From Comamonadaceae bacterium (GTDB lineage Bacteria; Pseudomonadota; Gammaproteobacteria; Burkholderiales; Burkholderiaceae_C), in contig JAJTGB010000004.1 of the NCBI GenBank assembly GCA_021298995.1, positions 1-45,296 of the forward strand: 45,296 nucleotides of DNA, given 5' to 3'. The notes under the pieces were generated by a model. The model made no database searches and was not told the origin of the DNA. It saw only the letters and a list, made by a program, of their open reading frames with translations. Shown here piece after piece: positions 1 through 8,509 of the stretch (position 1 is the first letter of the stretch; each line of letters begins with the position of its first letter). A program made the position numbers and the translations under genes.

Positions 1-1
1 C

Positions 2-1282
2 GCGCTGGTCAGTACTGTTGCTACCGCACAAACCAAAGAGCAATTCTTCCCCGTGCTGGTGTACAGAACGGGTGCTTATGCGCCCAATGGCGTGCCATTT
101 GCCAATGGTTACGTTGATTATCTCAAGCTCGTCAATGCGCGTGGCGGCATCAACGGCGTGAAAGTCAGTTTCGAAGAATGCGAAACAGGCTATGCCACAG
201 ACCGTGGTGTTGAGTGCTATGAGCGCCTGAAAGGCAAAAATGGCGGCGCCACTGTGTTCCAGCCACTGTCCACAGGTATTACCTTCGCCTTGACTGAAAA
301 AGCCCCTGGCGACAAGATTCCTTTGATCACTGCTGGCTACGGCCGCAGCGAATCTGCTGACGGTGGTGTCTTCAAATGGAACTTCCCATTGGCCGGCACT
401 TACTGGGTGGCGGGTGACGTGATCATCCAAGACATTGCCAAAAAAGCAGGCGGCGCTGACAAACTCAAAGGCAAGCACATTGCTTTGGTTTATCACGACA
501 GCCCCTTTGGCAAAGAAGCCATCCCTATTTTGCAAGAGCGCGCAGCCATGCACGGCTTCAAGCTGAGCTTGTTGCCTGTGACACACCCTGGCGTTGAGCA
601 AAAATCGACTTGGCTGCAAATTCGCCGTGATCGTCCAGATTACGTTGTTAACTGGGGTTGGGGTGTGATGAACTCCACCTTGGTCAAAGAGGCACAGGCC
701 ACAGGCTATCCCCGTGAGCAGATTTATGGTGTGTGGTGGGCTGGTGCTGAACCCGATGTCAAAGACATCGGCATGGGCGCTAAAGGTTACAACGCCATCA
801 CGATGCAACATGGCGCCGAAAAAGGCTCTGCGGTTGTGAAAGAAGTTTTGGAAAAATTGCACGCCAAAAACCAGGGTACGGGTCCTAAGGACGAAGTCGG
901 TGAAGTGCTTTACATGCGCGGCTTGTTCAGCGCCATGTTTGCCATTGAAGGCGTTCGCCAAGCCCAAGAAAAATACGGCAAAGGCAAAGTCATGACTGGC
1001 GAGCAAGCTCGTTGGGGTTATGAAAACTTGAACCTGACACAAGCCAAATTGGATGCCTTGGGCTTCAAGGGCGTGTTGCGTCCTATCTCCACTTCTTGTG
1101 CCGATCACATGGGCGCCAACTGGGCCCGTATTCACACATGGAACGGCACCAAGTGGGAGTTCTCTAGCGACTGGTACCAGGCCGATGAGCAAATCATCAA
1201 GCCGATGGTGAAAGCCGCTGCCGACAAATACGCGGCAGAAAAGAAACTGACACGCCGTACACCGGCTGACTGCCAGTCTTAA
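2..1282 (+). CDS. ABC transporter periplasmic substrate-binding protein, partial (N-terminus off window)
   Basis: The reading frame is open from the first bases (ALVSTVATAQTKEQFF...), so the gene begins before the window. The visible start is the end of a signal peptide, with a plausible cleavage after the Ala-Thr-Ala. The GTG at 53 is internal and not the true start. The protein has the type I periplasmic-binding fold of LivJ-like proteins (Peripla_BP_6): an N-terminal lobe with a 'NARGGINGVKV' turn, followed by a hinge and a long second lobe, about 425 residues visible. It would bind a small ligand in the periplasm, an amino acid or an aromatic or carboxylic acid, and deliver it to a Liv-type permease. 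The following LivF-like ATPase and PaaK-like CoA ligase suggest an aromatic or other organic acid ligand; this is inference. The LivG/H/M partners would lie upstream, outside the window. Confidence 0.88.
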   Translation, partial: ALVSTVATAQTKEQFFPVLVYRTGAYAPNGVPFANGYVDYLKLVNARGGINGVKVSFEECETGYATDRGVECYERLKGKNGGATVFQPLSTGITFALTEKAPGDKIPLITAGYGRSESADGGVFKWNFPLAGTYWVAGDVIIQDIAKKAGGADKLKGKHIALVYHDSPFGKEAIPILQERAAMHGFKLSLLPVTHPGVEQKSTWLQIRRDRPDYVVNWGWGVMNSTLVKEAQATGYPREQIYGVWWAGAEPDVKDIGMGAKGYNAITMQHGAEKGSAVVKEVLEKLHAKNQGTGPKDEVGEVLYMRGLFSAMFAIEGVRQAQEKYGKGKVMTGEQARWGYENLNLTQAKLDALGFKGVLRPISTSCADHMGANWARIHTWNGTKWEFSSDWYQADEQIIKPMVKAAADKYAAEKKLTRRTPADCQS

Positions 1283-1291
1283 AAAACTGGA

Positions 1292-1310
1292 GGCCGCACT
1301 GAGTGCGGCC
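1292..1310 (+). promoter_or_regulatory. Hairpin 1 downstream of the binding-protein gene
   Basis: GGCCGCAC (1292-1299) and GTGCGGCC (1303-1310) form a perfect 8-bp stem with a TGA loop, ten bases after the stop codon. Only a short GTTT follows, so it is a weak terminator or an mRNA-stabilising stem. It may set the higher binding-protein dose usual for ABC operons. Confidence 0.6.
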
Positions 1311-1311
1311 G

Positions 1312-1371
1312 TTTGGTAACTGCGAAAGCAGTTGCCAAATGAAAGTCTCAGAGCTTGAGATTTTCATTTGG
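1312..1371 (+). promoter_or_regulatory. Two mutually exclusive hairpins in the livF-like leader
   Basis: Hairpin 2 pairs 1312-1323 with 1328-1339, a 12-bp stem closed by a GAAA tetraloop. Hairpin 3 pairs 1335-1350 with 1356-1371, a 16-bp stem with one G-U wobble and a 5-base loop. They share 1335-1339 (CCAAA), so they cannot both form fully. Hairpin 3 ends five bases before the AAAGG ribosome-binding site of the next gene. The arrangement resembles an attenuator, but there is no U-tract. Confidence 0.55.
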
Positions 1372-1388
1372 TCATAAAGGCAGAGTCC

Positions 1389-2198
1389 ATGAGCGATAAA
1401 AAAATTGTATTGAATGTCAATGGCATTGAAGTGATTTATAACCACGTCATCTTGGTTCTGAAGGGTGTGTCCCTGCAAGTTCCAGAGCAAGGCATTGTGG
1501 CTATTTTGGGTGGCAATGGCGCAGGCAAAACCACCACCTTGCGGGCCATTTCCAATCTGCTCAAAGGTGAGCGCGGCGATGTCACCAAGGGCAGCATTGA
1601 GTTGCGTGGTGAACGCATTGAAAACCTCACCCCGGCCGACTTGGTCAATCGCGGTGTGGTGCAAGTGATGGAAGGACGCCATTGCTTTGCCCACCTCACC
1701 ATTGAAGAAAATCTCATGACCGGCAGCTACACACGCAAAGACAAAGGCGAAATTGCAGCCAACCTCGAGAAGGTCTACACCTACTTCCCTCGCTTGAAAA
1801 CACGTCGCACTTCCCAAGCTGCCTACACCTCAGGTGGCGAACAGCAAATGTGTGCCATTGGCCGCGCGCTCATGACCAATCCCAGTGTCATGCTTTTGGA
1901 TGAGCCCTCCATGGGCTTGGCGCCTCAGATTGTGGAGGAGGTGTTCAACATCGTCAAAGATTTGAACGAGAAAGAAAAAGTCACCTTCTTGATTGCAGAG
2001 CAAAACACCAACATGGCGCTCAAGTACTCCGACTACGGTTACATCATGGAGTCGGGTCGCATTGTGATGGATGGCTTGGCCGAAGACCTGCGAACCAACG
2101 AAGACGTGAAAGAGTTTTACCTCGGCATGGGTGGTGGTGAACGCAAGAGCTTCAAAGATGTGAAGAGCTACAAACGCCGCAAGCGTTGGTTGGCTTAA
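1389..2198 (+). CDS. LivF-like ABC transporter ATP-binding protein
   Basis: Cytoplasmic ATPase of a branched-chain amino acid type (HAAT) importer. Walker A is GGNGAGKTT near residues 41-49, the signature is TSGGEQQM, and Walker B is VMLLDEPSMGL with the 'PQIVEEVF' run typical of LivF. The ATG at 1389 is chosen because AAAGG lies nine bases upstream and the protein then begins MSDKKIVLNVNGIEV. The open frame extends only to a TTG at 1368. At 269 residues it is slightly longer than classical LivF (about 235), with a basic C-terminal tail (KSYKRRKRWLA). It is co-directional with the binding protein upstream and is followed by a CoA ligase 29 bases downstream. Hairpins in its leader may tune its expression. 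Confidence 0.9.
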   Translation: MSDKKIVLNVNGIEVIYNHVILVLKGVSLQVPEQGIVAILGGNGAGKTTTLRAISNLLKGERGDVTKGSIELRGERIENLTPADLVNRGVVQVMEGRHCFAHLTIEENLMTGSYTRKDKGEIAANLEKVYTYFPRLKTRRTSQAAYTSGGEQQMCAIGRALMTNPSVMLLDEPSMGLAPQIVEEVFNIVKDLNEKEKVTFLIAEQNTNMALKYSDYGYIMESGRIVMDGLAEDLRTNEDVKEFYLGMGGGERKSFKDVKSYKRRKRWLA

Positions 2199-2227
2199 TT
2201 TTCTCCAGTCACCTTCAAAGGAAGTAT

Positions 2228-3487
2228 ATGAAGACGCACATGGATGCATTGGAAACGCGCGCCCCAGAACAGCGCGAAGCGGCCTTGTTGGCCGCCCTCC
2301 CTGTGCAAATTGCACACGCTCAAAAAAATACCTCGGCATTTGCAGAGTCTTTGAAGGGCATCAACCCAGCAGACATCACATCGCGCAGCGCCTTGGCCAA
2401 ACTGCCCGTGATTCGCAAGCATGAGTTGCAGGAACAGCAAAAAGCTTCACGCGCCAAGGGTGGTAGTGTGTTTGGTGGCTTCAGTGCCGTGGCCTATGGC
2501 AAACACATGCCGCGTCTGTTTTCAAGCCCTGGCCCCATTTATGAACCGGAAGGTGCTCGCGCCGACTATTGGCGCATGGCGCGCGCTATTTCTGCAGCAG
2601 GTTTCAAGTCTGGCGAACTCATCCACAACTGCTTCAGTTATCACTTCACACCGGCTGGCTCCATGATGGAAACGGGCGCACACGCTTTGGGCTGCACGGT
2701 ATTTGCGGGCGGCATTGGCCAAACCGAACAACAAGTGCAAGCCATGGCCGAGCTACAGCCGGCGGGCTACATTGGCACACCCAGCTTCTTGAAAATCATT
2801 CTTGAAAAAGCGGCCGAAATGGGTGTGGCTTTGCCTTCCGTGAAAAAAGCCTTGGTCTCAGGCGAAGCCTTTCCACCCAGCCTGCGCGACTGGATGACTG
2901 CCCAAGGTGTTCATGCCTACCAGTGCTACGCCACTGCCGATGTGGGCCTCATTGCTTACGAAACCAGTGCACGCCAAGGTTTGGTGCTGGATGAAGGCGT
3001 CATTGTGGAAATTGTGAGGCCTGGTACCGGTGACCCTGTTGCTGAAGGAGAAGTGGGCGAGCTGGTCATTACCAGTTTGAACCCCGACTATCCCTTGATT
3101 CGCTTTGGCACCGGTGACTTGTCGGCCATCTTGGCGGGGAGCTGCCCCACAGGCCGCACCAACCAGCGCATCAAAGGCTGGATGGGCCGGGCCGACCAAA
3201 CCACCAAAGTGCGCGGCATGTTTGTGCACCCGGGCCAAGTGGCTGAAGTGGTGAAGCGTTTTCCAGCGGTGCTCAAAGCCCGCTTGGTGGTTCAGGGAGA
3301 AATGGCCAATGACAGCATGACTTTGCATGCCGAGACCGCTTCCAACAGCGGTACGGAGGCACTCAAGGCTCAAATTGCCGAAGCCATTCGCGATATCACC
3401 AAGTTGCGCAGTGAGGTGCTGTTGGTGGCGCCGGGCTCTTTGACCAACGATGGCAAGGTCATTGAAGACGCCCGCAGCTACCAATGA
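2228..3487 (+). CDS. Phenylacetate-CoA ligase (PaaK-like) family protein
   Basis: ANL-superfamily acyl/aryl-CoA ligase that would activate a carboxylic acid through an acyl-adenylate to a CoA thioester in the cytoplasm. Visible landmarks are GEAFPPSLRDWM, YATADVGLIAYE (acyl-adenylate binding region), PLIRFGTGDLS (conserved Asp of motif A7) and IKGWMGRADQTTKVRGMFV, the hinge into the small C-terminal domain, which is the PaaK_C type. Length is 419 residues, typical of PaaK relatives. The ATG at 2228 has AAAGGAAG just upstream; the open frame starts earlier but overlaps the previous gene. Context, directly after a Liv-type ATPase, suggests it activates the imported acid on entry. The substrate cannot be named from sequence. 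Confidence 0.85.
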   Translation: MKTHMDALETRAPEQREAALLAALPVQIAHAQKNTSAFAESLKGINPADITSRSALAKLPVIRKHELQEQQKASRAKGGSVFGGFSAVAYGKHMPRLFSSPGPIYEPEGARADYWRMARAISAAGFKSGELIHNCFSYHFTPAGSMMETGAHALGCTVFAGGIGQTEQQVQAMAELQPAGYIGTPSFLKIILEKAAEMGVALPSVKKALVSGEAFPPSLRDWMTAQGVHAYQCYATADVGLIAYETSARQGLVLDEGVIVEIVRPGTGDPVAEGEVGELVITSLNPDYPLIRFGTGDLSAILAGSCPTGRTNQRIKGWMGRADQTTKVRGMFVHPGQVAEVVKRFPAVLKARLVVQGEMANDSMTLHAETASNSGTEALKAQIAEAIRDITKLRSEVLLVAPGSLTNDGKVIEDARSYQ

Positions 3488-3497
3488 AAAATTGATT

Positions 3498-3519
3498 TTG
3501 CACAGAAAATGTGCAATTT
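3498..3519 (+). terminator. Possible rho-independent terminator after the CoA-ligase gene
   Basis: TTGCACA (3498-3504), GAAAA loop, TGTGCAA (3510-3516), then TTT. The stem is AT-containing and the T-run is short, so termination would be moderate. It separates the ABC/ligase cluster from the next gene, whose start is about 100 bases further on. Confidence 0.45.
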
Positions 3520-3619
3520 GGGGTCTCAATGACCTTAAACTTTGTATTGGAAGTGTTTTTTTCAGTAGCTTTGGGGCCAATGTCCCACTACACTTCGCGT
3601 TCCAAATTAGGAGATAAAA

Positions 3620-4603
3620 ATGAAACGTTTGCTAGTGATTGCAGCCGCTGCCTTGACAATGGTTGCGCATGCTCAAAATTTCCCAGGCACCAAGCCTGTT
3701 TCAATTGTGGTTCCCTTTGCTGCGGGTGGCCCCACCGACAAAGTTGCTCGTGACCTGGCCGTGGCCATGGCTAAAACCATGCCCGGCGGCAATTTTGTGG
3801 TCGAAAACGTTGCTGGCGCTGGCGGCACCATTGGCGCAACCAAGGTGGCACGTGCCAACCCCGATGGCCATACATTGCTGTTGTTCCACATTGGCATGGC
3901 CGCAACGCCAGCGCTGTACCGCAAACTCGCCTACAAGCCTTTGGAAGACTTTGAGTTCTTGGGCATGGTCAATGATGTGCCCATGACCTTGGTTGGCAAA
4001 CCACAACTGCCCGCCAACACCTATCGCGATTTTGAAAACTACATCCGTGCCAACGCAGGTAAGTTGAACATTGCCCATGCAGGCTTGGGTTCGGCCTCAC
4101 ACATTTGCGGCATGTTGTGGCAAGCACAATTGCAGTCCAAAGAAGCCATGACCACCATTCCTTTTGGCGGTACAGCACCCGCTATGAATGCCTTGGTTGG
4201 CGGTCAGGTTGACGTCATGTGCGATCAAACCACCAACACCACGGCGCAAATTGAGTCTGGCCGTATCAAAGCCTTTGCAGTGACTACCGCCAAGCCTTTG
4301 TCGGATCACAAATCGTTGAAGTACTACCCATCATTGCAAGAAATGGGCTTGAAGAATTTCGACCTCACCATTTGGCACGGTCTGTATGCGCCAAAGGGTA
4401 CACCAGCGGCCATTACCACTGCGTTGAACGACGCCATGAAAAAGGCCTTGAAGGACCCTGAGTTCATCAAGAAGCAAGAAGGCTTGGGCGCTTTGGTGGT
4501 GACTGACAAACGCGTTGAACCCGCAGAACACAAAAAGTTTGTGGCCGCAGAAATTCAGAAGATCAAAGTGGCAGTGGATGCCAGCGGCAAGTACGCTGAT
4601 TAA
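3620..4603 (+). CDS. Bug-family tripartite tricarboxylate transporter substrate-binding protein
   Basis: Periplasmic binding protein of the TctC/Bug family (327 residues), a family greatly expanded in Burkholderiales. The signal peptide is MKRLLVIAAAALTMVAHAQ, with cleavage after AHA. The mature protein opens with the family pattern KPVSIVVPFAAGGPTDKVARDLA and later has ENVAGAGGTIGA and VGGQVDVMCDQ, all typical Bug segments. AGGAG at 3609-3613 supports the ATG at 3620. No TctA/TctB membrane genes are nearby, which is common for orphan Bug proteins; the ligand is likely a carboxylate but unknown. It is convergent with the esterase gene that follows. Confidence 0.9.
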   Translation: MKRLLVIAAAALTMVAHAQNFPGTKPVSIVVPFAAGGPTDKVARDLAVAMAKTMPGGNFVVENVAGAGGTIGATKVARANPDGHTLLLFHIGMAATPALYRKLAYKPLEDFEFLGMVNDVPMTLVGKPQLPANTYRDFENYIRANAGKLNIAHAGLGSASHICGMLWQAQLQSKEAMTTIPFGGTAPAMNALVGGQVDVMCDQTTNTTAQIESGRIKAFAVTTAKPLSDHKSLKYYPSLQEMGLKNFDLTIWHGLYAPKGTPAAITTALNDAMKKALKDPEFIKKQEGLGALVVTDKRVEPAEHKKFVAAEIQKIKVAVDASGKYAD

Positions 4604-4626
4604 TTCTTCAATCGTTTGAGCATGGG

Positions 4627-4648
4627 GCTCACCCCGGGGGTGGTGAGC
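4627..4648. other. Hairpin in the convergent intergenic gap
   Basis: GCTCACC (4627-4633) and GGTGAGC (4642-4648) form a 7-bp stem between two convergent genes. Neither side has a T-run, so a rho-independent terminator is not supported; it may stop transcripts from 3' degradation. Confidence 0.3.
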
Positions 4649-4702
4649 ACCGTGCTGACATTTCAGGGCCAAGGCGCGACAGTAGCTTTGCTTACAGTCA
4701 TG

Positions 4703-5680
4703 TCATTTACCCAATAGAAACAACACGGGAATCTCAAGTCGAGCGGCCCATGCTTTTTCATTGTGGCCAGTGCCCTCAAACACGCGAGTCATGAAATTCG
4801 CCTGAACGCCATGCTCTTTGTAGCCTTTGTCTCGAACGATTTGGTTGACAAAGATTTGATAGGGCGCATACAGAGCGTCAAGCTCTGTGGTGCCGTGGTC
4901 TTGGTAGATCTTGTGGCCTTGGGGTGGCGCCAAGTGATCGCGCAGGTAAACATAGGCAGCCAGTGGAATGTGCGAATTGGCTTCGTGACCACCGATCCAG
5001 TGCGTTGAGAGTCCTGCAGCACCGCCAAAAATGTGCGGATACTCGTTCATGGCATAGACAGAAATGAGGCCGCCCATGCTCGAGCCCATCAACACGGTAT
5101 TGGCGGGGCCAGCCAAGGTGGGGTAACGTTGGTCGATGGCGGGCTTGAGTTCTTGCACCAAAAAGCGCAAATAGGCATCCGCTTGTGGCTTGTTTTGCAA
5201 AGCCTTCTCCAAAAGCAACTGGCGCGGGCCTGGCAGCAGATGTTGCAAGTGCTTTTGAGGAAAGTACTCGCTGTGCCGATACTTGCCATTGTTCCAAACG
5301 CCCACCACCAAGGTGGGTGCAATTTGCCCAGACTGCATCAGTCTTGTGATGGTTTTGTCAACCCACCAAGCCTGTTTGTTCCAAGTGGTTTGCGCATCAA
5401 AAAGCATTTGCCCATCGTGCATGTAAATCACATTGAAGCGCTGCCCTGCAGCTTTGAGAGACTCAAAATTGTCGGGCAACCAAACATCCACATGCCGCGC
5501 ATCCACATGCTGAGATGGGAAGTTGGCCATTCTTTCGATGCGTCCTGATTCAGGTTTTGGTAACACTTGCGCGCTCGGTTTCTCACTCAGTTGCGCATGA
5601 CCACTCAAGTGGATGAGTGCACTGACAAGAAGCGTCAACAAAGAAGCGAAGCATGACATGAACGAGTGGGCGTTGCGCAT
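4703..5680 (-). CDS. Secreted alpha/beta-hydrolase esterase (Esterase D / Fes-like family)
   Basis: 325-residue exported hydrolase. The N-terminus (MRNAHSFMSCFASLLTLLVS...GHAQ) is a signal peptide. The nucleophile elbow is GSSMGG in VLMGSSMGGLISVYAM, YMHDGQMLFD is the conserved oxyanion-side segment of this family (PF00756), and the likely catalytic His is in GTGHNEKAW near the C-terminus. The family cleaves carboxylic esters, including acylated sugars; the actual substrate is unknown. It lies nine bases downstream of glucokinase and is the last gene of the tonB-exbBDD-glk run, so it is probably co-expressed with the starch locus. A role in removing ester decorations from polysaccharide is possible but only inferred. 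Confidence 0.8.
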   Translation of the reverse strand: MRNAHSFMSCFASLLTLLVSALIHLSGHAQLSEKPSAQVLPKPESGRIERMANFPSQHVDARHVDVWLPDNFESLKAAGQRFNVIYMHDGQMLFDAQTTWNKQAWWVDKTITRLMQSGQIAPTLVVGVWNNGKYRHSEYFPQKHLQHLLPGPRQLLLEKALQNKPQADAYLRFLVQELKPAIDQRYPTLAGPANTVLMGSSMGGLISVYAMNEYPHIFGGAAGLSTHWIGGHEANSHIPLAAYVYLRDHLAPPQGHKIYQDHGTTELDALYAPYQIFVNQIVRDKGYKEHGVQANFMTRVFEGTGHNEKAWAARLEIPVLFLLGK

Positions 5681-5689
5681 GAGGCTTGC

Positions 5690-6658
5690 TCAGTTCAAAG
5701 ATCTAGAAGCACCTAATAAAGCAGGGGACTCAGCCGCATTGATCACGTAAACCGGAATGTCTTTGAGGTACTCGCGAAATCGGCCCTTGGCTTCAAAACG
5801 CTCTCTAAACACGGAGGATTCAAACCAACCCAACCACCGCGGTACCACGCCGCCGCCCAAATAAACGCCACCCAAGGCACCCAATGTGAGGGCTAAGTCG
5901 CCTGCGACCGAACCTAAAAACCCCGCAAACATCTCTAGACTTTGCAAGGCCAATGGATCCTTTTTTTTCAAGGCCCAATGGGTGATGTCGGCAGCACTTG
6001 TCACTTCGATGGGCGCATGTTGTTGAAGTTGCCGCTGCGCCAAGTACAGGTCCACCAAACCCTGGCCAGACAGCACTCGTTCTGCAGACACATGCCCATA
6101 GCGTTGCCTGATCAATTCAATGACGCGGTATTCATTCTCAGTGTGTGCTGCCAGCGTAGCGTGGCCGCCTTCGCCTGCAATGGCCACCCATTGGTCAAGA
6201 CTTGCTTTGACGGGGAACAAACCAGAAACGCCCAGCCCCGTCCCCGCGCCAATGATGGCCTTGGGGCCCAAGCTACGGGAATCTTTGCCACCAATTTGAA
6301 CCAGATGATCTTGCGAAATGGAAGGGATGGCCAAGGCCAAGGCCGTGAAGTCATTGATGACATTCAATTTGGACACGCCTAAAGTGCGCGCCATTTCAGA
6401 AATTGAAAATGTCCAATGGTGATTGGTCATGCGAATGGTGTCACCCGTGATGGGGTTGGCAATGCCCAGTGCGCATGCCCGAGGCGCGGACAAATTCTGT
6501 TGCTTCAAATAAGTCTGAATGGCCACTTCCAGTGAAGGGTAGTCAGCGCAAGGCAAAACCTGCACATGCTGCACACCACTCGTGTGTGATGCTTGCCACC
6601 CCAATCTCGCATTGGTGCCGCCCACATCCCCCAAAAGGCGTGGAAACGTATCGCTCAT
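5690..6658 (-). CDS. glk: Glucokinase (stand-alone)
   Basis: ROK-independent bacterial glucokinase of the E. coli Glk family (PF02685), 322 residues, cytoplasmic; it phosphorylates glucose with ATP. The phosphate-1 motif is intact: GDVGGTNARL near residues 10-19. The catalytic Asp lies in NDFTALALAIP, and GAGTGLGVSGLFP and GEGGHATLA supply the adenosine and sugar loops. It sits 19 bases after the second exbD and nine before the esterase, so it belongs to the tonB operon. Its product would use glucose set free by the intracellular alpha-glucosidases encoded at 15543-19903. A second glucokinase-like domain is fused to an RpiR regulator at 9337-11208, but there the phosphate motif is altered. 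Confidence 0.93.
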   Translation of the reverse strand: MSDTFPRLLGDVGGTNARLGWQASHTSGVQHVQVLPCADYPSLEVAIQTYLKQQNLSAPRACALGIANPITGDTIRMTNHHWTFSISEMARTLGVSKLNVINDFTALALAIPSISQDHLVQIGGKDSRSLGPKAIIGAGTGLGVSGLFPVKASLDQWVAIAGEGGHATLAAHTENEYRVIELIRQRYGHVSAERVLSGQGLVDLYLAQRQLQQHAPIEVTSAADITHWALKKKDPLALQSLEMFAGFLGSVAGDLALTLGALGGVYLGGGVVPRWLGWFESSVFRERFEAKGRFREYLKDIPVYVINAAESPALLGASRSLN

Positions 6659-6677
6659 AAATTAATTCTTCAATCAA

Positions 6678-7109
6678 TCAATTCACAAACTGCTCAGATC
6701 CCACAATGCCCAGCTTGGTCAAGCCGAGGCGTTGCGCACTGGCCATGACCTGCGCCACAGATTCGTACTTGGCCTTGGCGTGTGAGCGAATGTGCAGCTC
6801 AGGTTGTGGCTGAGTGGCCGCAGCTTCTACCAGTTTGGCCTCGAGGTCTGCGCGGCCTGCTATGGGTTTGCCGTTCCAATTGATCACGCTGCTGGCATCC
6901 ACATCAATCTTGATGACCACAGGATCCACTTTTTTGGTGGGTGGCTGGGAGATGGGCATGTCCAAATTCACCGAGTGAAGTTGCGCCGGAATGGTGATGA
7001 TCAACATGATCAAGAGCACCAACATCACGTCAATGAGTGGCGTGGTGTTGATGTCCATCATCACTTCTGGCTCGTCACTGCCCGAGCCCGAGCCTACGTT
7101 CATTCCCAT
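6678..7109 (-). CDS. exbD: ExbD/TolR-family biopolymer transport protein (second copy)
   Basis: One of two adjacent ExbD paralogues that complete the proton-driven TonB-ExbB-ExbD motor in the inner membrane. The protein (143 residues from the chosen start) has a Gly/Ser-rich cytoplasmic N-terminus, one membrane segment carrying the essential Asp in TTPLIDVMLVLLIMLIITIP, and a periplasmic domain. The ATG at 7109 (MGMNVGSGSGS) has an AAAGGA site upstream; the longer open frame from 7175 would overlap the preceding exbD. A pair of different ExbD proteins is typical of dedicated TonB systems in Xanthomonas and Burkholderiales. It is in an operon with tonB, exbB and the other exbD. Confidence 0.9.
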   Translation of the reverse strand: MGMNVGSGSGSDEPEVMMDINTTPLIDVMLVLLIMLIITIPAQLHSVNLDMPISQPPTKKVDPVVIKIDVDASSVINWNGKPIAGRADLEAKLVEAAATQPQPELHIRSHAKAKYESVAQVMASAQRLGLTKLGIVGSEQFVN

Positions 7110-7119
7110 GATTTTTCCT

Positions 7120-7533
7120 TTACTGTGGTTCAGTGATGAACCCGACCTTGGTGATGCCGGCGCGCTGCACCGCATACATCACGCGGCCTACCGACTCAAA
7201 GTCGCTCTTGCCATCGCCCCGAATCTGCACTTCGGGTTGGGGCTTCATCACCGCAAACTTCTTCATGCGCTGCAACAAGTCGTCTGAATTTTTGATGGGT
7301 GTGTCGTACAAGAAGATCTTGCCCTTCACGTCCACCGAGATGATCACGTTCTCTGGTTTGGTCTCCCGCACCGCGTTCTTCTCCTTGGGCAAGTCCACCT
7401 TGATGGACGTTGTCACCACCGGAATGGTGATCAAGAAGATGATCAACAGCACCAACATCACATCCACCAGGGGTGTGGTGTTGATCTCGCTCATGATCTC
7501 ATCGTCTTTTTCTGAACCGACGTTCATTGACAT
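7120..7533 (-). CDS. exbD: ExbD/TolR-family biopolymer transport protein (first copy)
   Basis: 137-residue inner-membrane protein with the pattern MSEINTTPLVDVMLVLLIIFLITIP, a single membrane helix with the proton-relay Asp, then a periplasmic domain ending in a QRAGITKVGFITEP segment. The start at 7533 (MSMNVGSEKDD) has AGAGG about nine bases upstream. It is 23 bases downstream of exbB and ten upstream of the second exbD. The two ExbDs share the core helix but differ in the periplasmic part, so a heteromeric ExbD pair is likely. Confidence 0.9.
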   Translation of the reverse strand: MSMNVGSEKDDEIMSEINTTPLVDVMLVLLIIFLITIPVVTTSIKVDLPKEKNAVRETKPENVIISVDVKGKIFLYDTPIKNSDDLLQRMKKFAVMKPQPEVQIRGDGKSDFESVGRVMYAVQRAGITKVGFITEPQ

Positions 7534-7556
7534 GATTGGCCTCTTAGTATTTAGAG

Positions 7557-8405
7557 TTATTTGTTGCTTGAAGCCAGTAACACAGAGTGCAAGTCAGAAC
7601 CAAATCCGTTCACGTCTTCCATCACCGCCTTGTTGCGGCGCACCAACCAGTTGTAACCCAACACGGCAGGCACCGCCACAGCCAAACCAATGGCCGTCAT
7701 GATCAATGACTCGCCCACGGGGCCAGCCACTTTGTCAATCGACGCTTGGCCCGACATACCAATTTTCACCAGCGCGTTGTAAATGCCCCAAACCGTACCG
7801 AACAAACCGACGAAGGGTGATGTAGAACCCACAGTGGCCAGCACAGCCAAGCCGTCTTGCATGCGGCTTTGAACGTTGCCAATGGCGCGCTGAATGCTTC
7901 TGGCGGTCCAGGTGTCAAAGTCCACCCCGCCCAGCAAACCAGTGTGTTTGTTGGCGCTTTCAAGACCTTTTTCAGCAATGAAGCGGAAGGGGCTGTCTTC
8001 GGCCAAGCCATCTGCGCCTTGACGCAATGAAGAAGCACTCCAGAAACTTTCTTTGGCAGCAGCTGCAAATTTGGCAGCCTTCGATTGCTCAAAGTACTTG
8101 GTGATGAGCACATACCAAGAACCCATGGACATCAGCACCAAGATGAGCAAGGTGCCTTTGGCCACCACGTCGCCTTGGGCCCACAGTGCGCCAAGACCAT
8201 AAGGATTCTCTTCGTGCGCTGAGGCGGCAGGTTCTGTTGCAGCAACAGGCGCTGCTGGTGCGGCAGGTGCTGCCTCGGCGGCTGGCGCAGGTGCCGCTGC
8301 CGCAGGGGCAGCCTCTTTGGGCTTGGCCGCAAAGCTGGTACTGGCCAGGCCCATGCCTGCCACCAAACCGATGGCCAGGACGAGAGTTTTGAGTTGCTTG
8401 ATCAT
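7557..8405 (-). CDS. exbB: ExbB/MotA/TolQ-family proton channel
   Basis: 282-residue inner-membrane component of the TonB motor. From the ATG at 8405, which has AGAGGAG upstream, it begins with a cleavable-looking signal (MIKQLKTLVLAIGLVAGMGLAS), then an Ala/Pro-rich linker at about residues 30-68, then the usual three membrane spans: one near LLILVLMSMGSWYVLITKYF and two around the conserved GLFGTVWGIYNALV and GESLIMTAIGLAVAVPAVLGYNWL segments. The long N-terminal periplasmic extension is absent in E. coli ExbB but known in several alpha-, beta- and gammaproteobacterial ExbBs. An alternative start at 8432 lacks a ribosome-binding site. Order is tonB-exbB-exbD-exbD. Confidence 0.92.
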   Translation of the reverse strand: MIKQLKTLVLAIGLVAGMGLASTSFAAKPKEAAPAAAAPAPAAEAAPAAPAAPVAATEPAASAHEENPYGLGALWAQGDVVAKGTLLILVLMSMGSWYVLITKYFEQSKAAKFAAAAKESFWSASSLRQGADGLAEDSPFRFIAEKGLESANKHTGLLGGVDFDTWTARSIQRAIGNVQSRMQDGLAVLATVGSTSPFVGLFGTVWGIYNALVKIGMSGQASIDKVAGPVGESLIMTAIGLAVAVPAVLGYNWLVRRNKAVMEDVNGFGSDLHSVLLASSNK

Positions 8406-8509
8406 GGAAAGACTCCTCTGAAACGAATTCAATTAAATTTAAAAATGTTCAACAAAAAGTGTTGGGTTCTGATGTGGTGTCTGATGCGCTTTGGTGCGAG
8501 CTTTTCGCT

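Noticed and set aside
4627-4648. Terminator between the Bug protein and the esterase
   Set aside because: The stem is real but no T-run follows on either strand.
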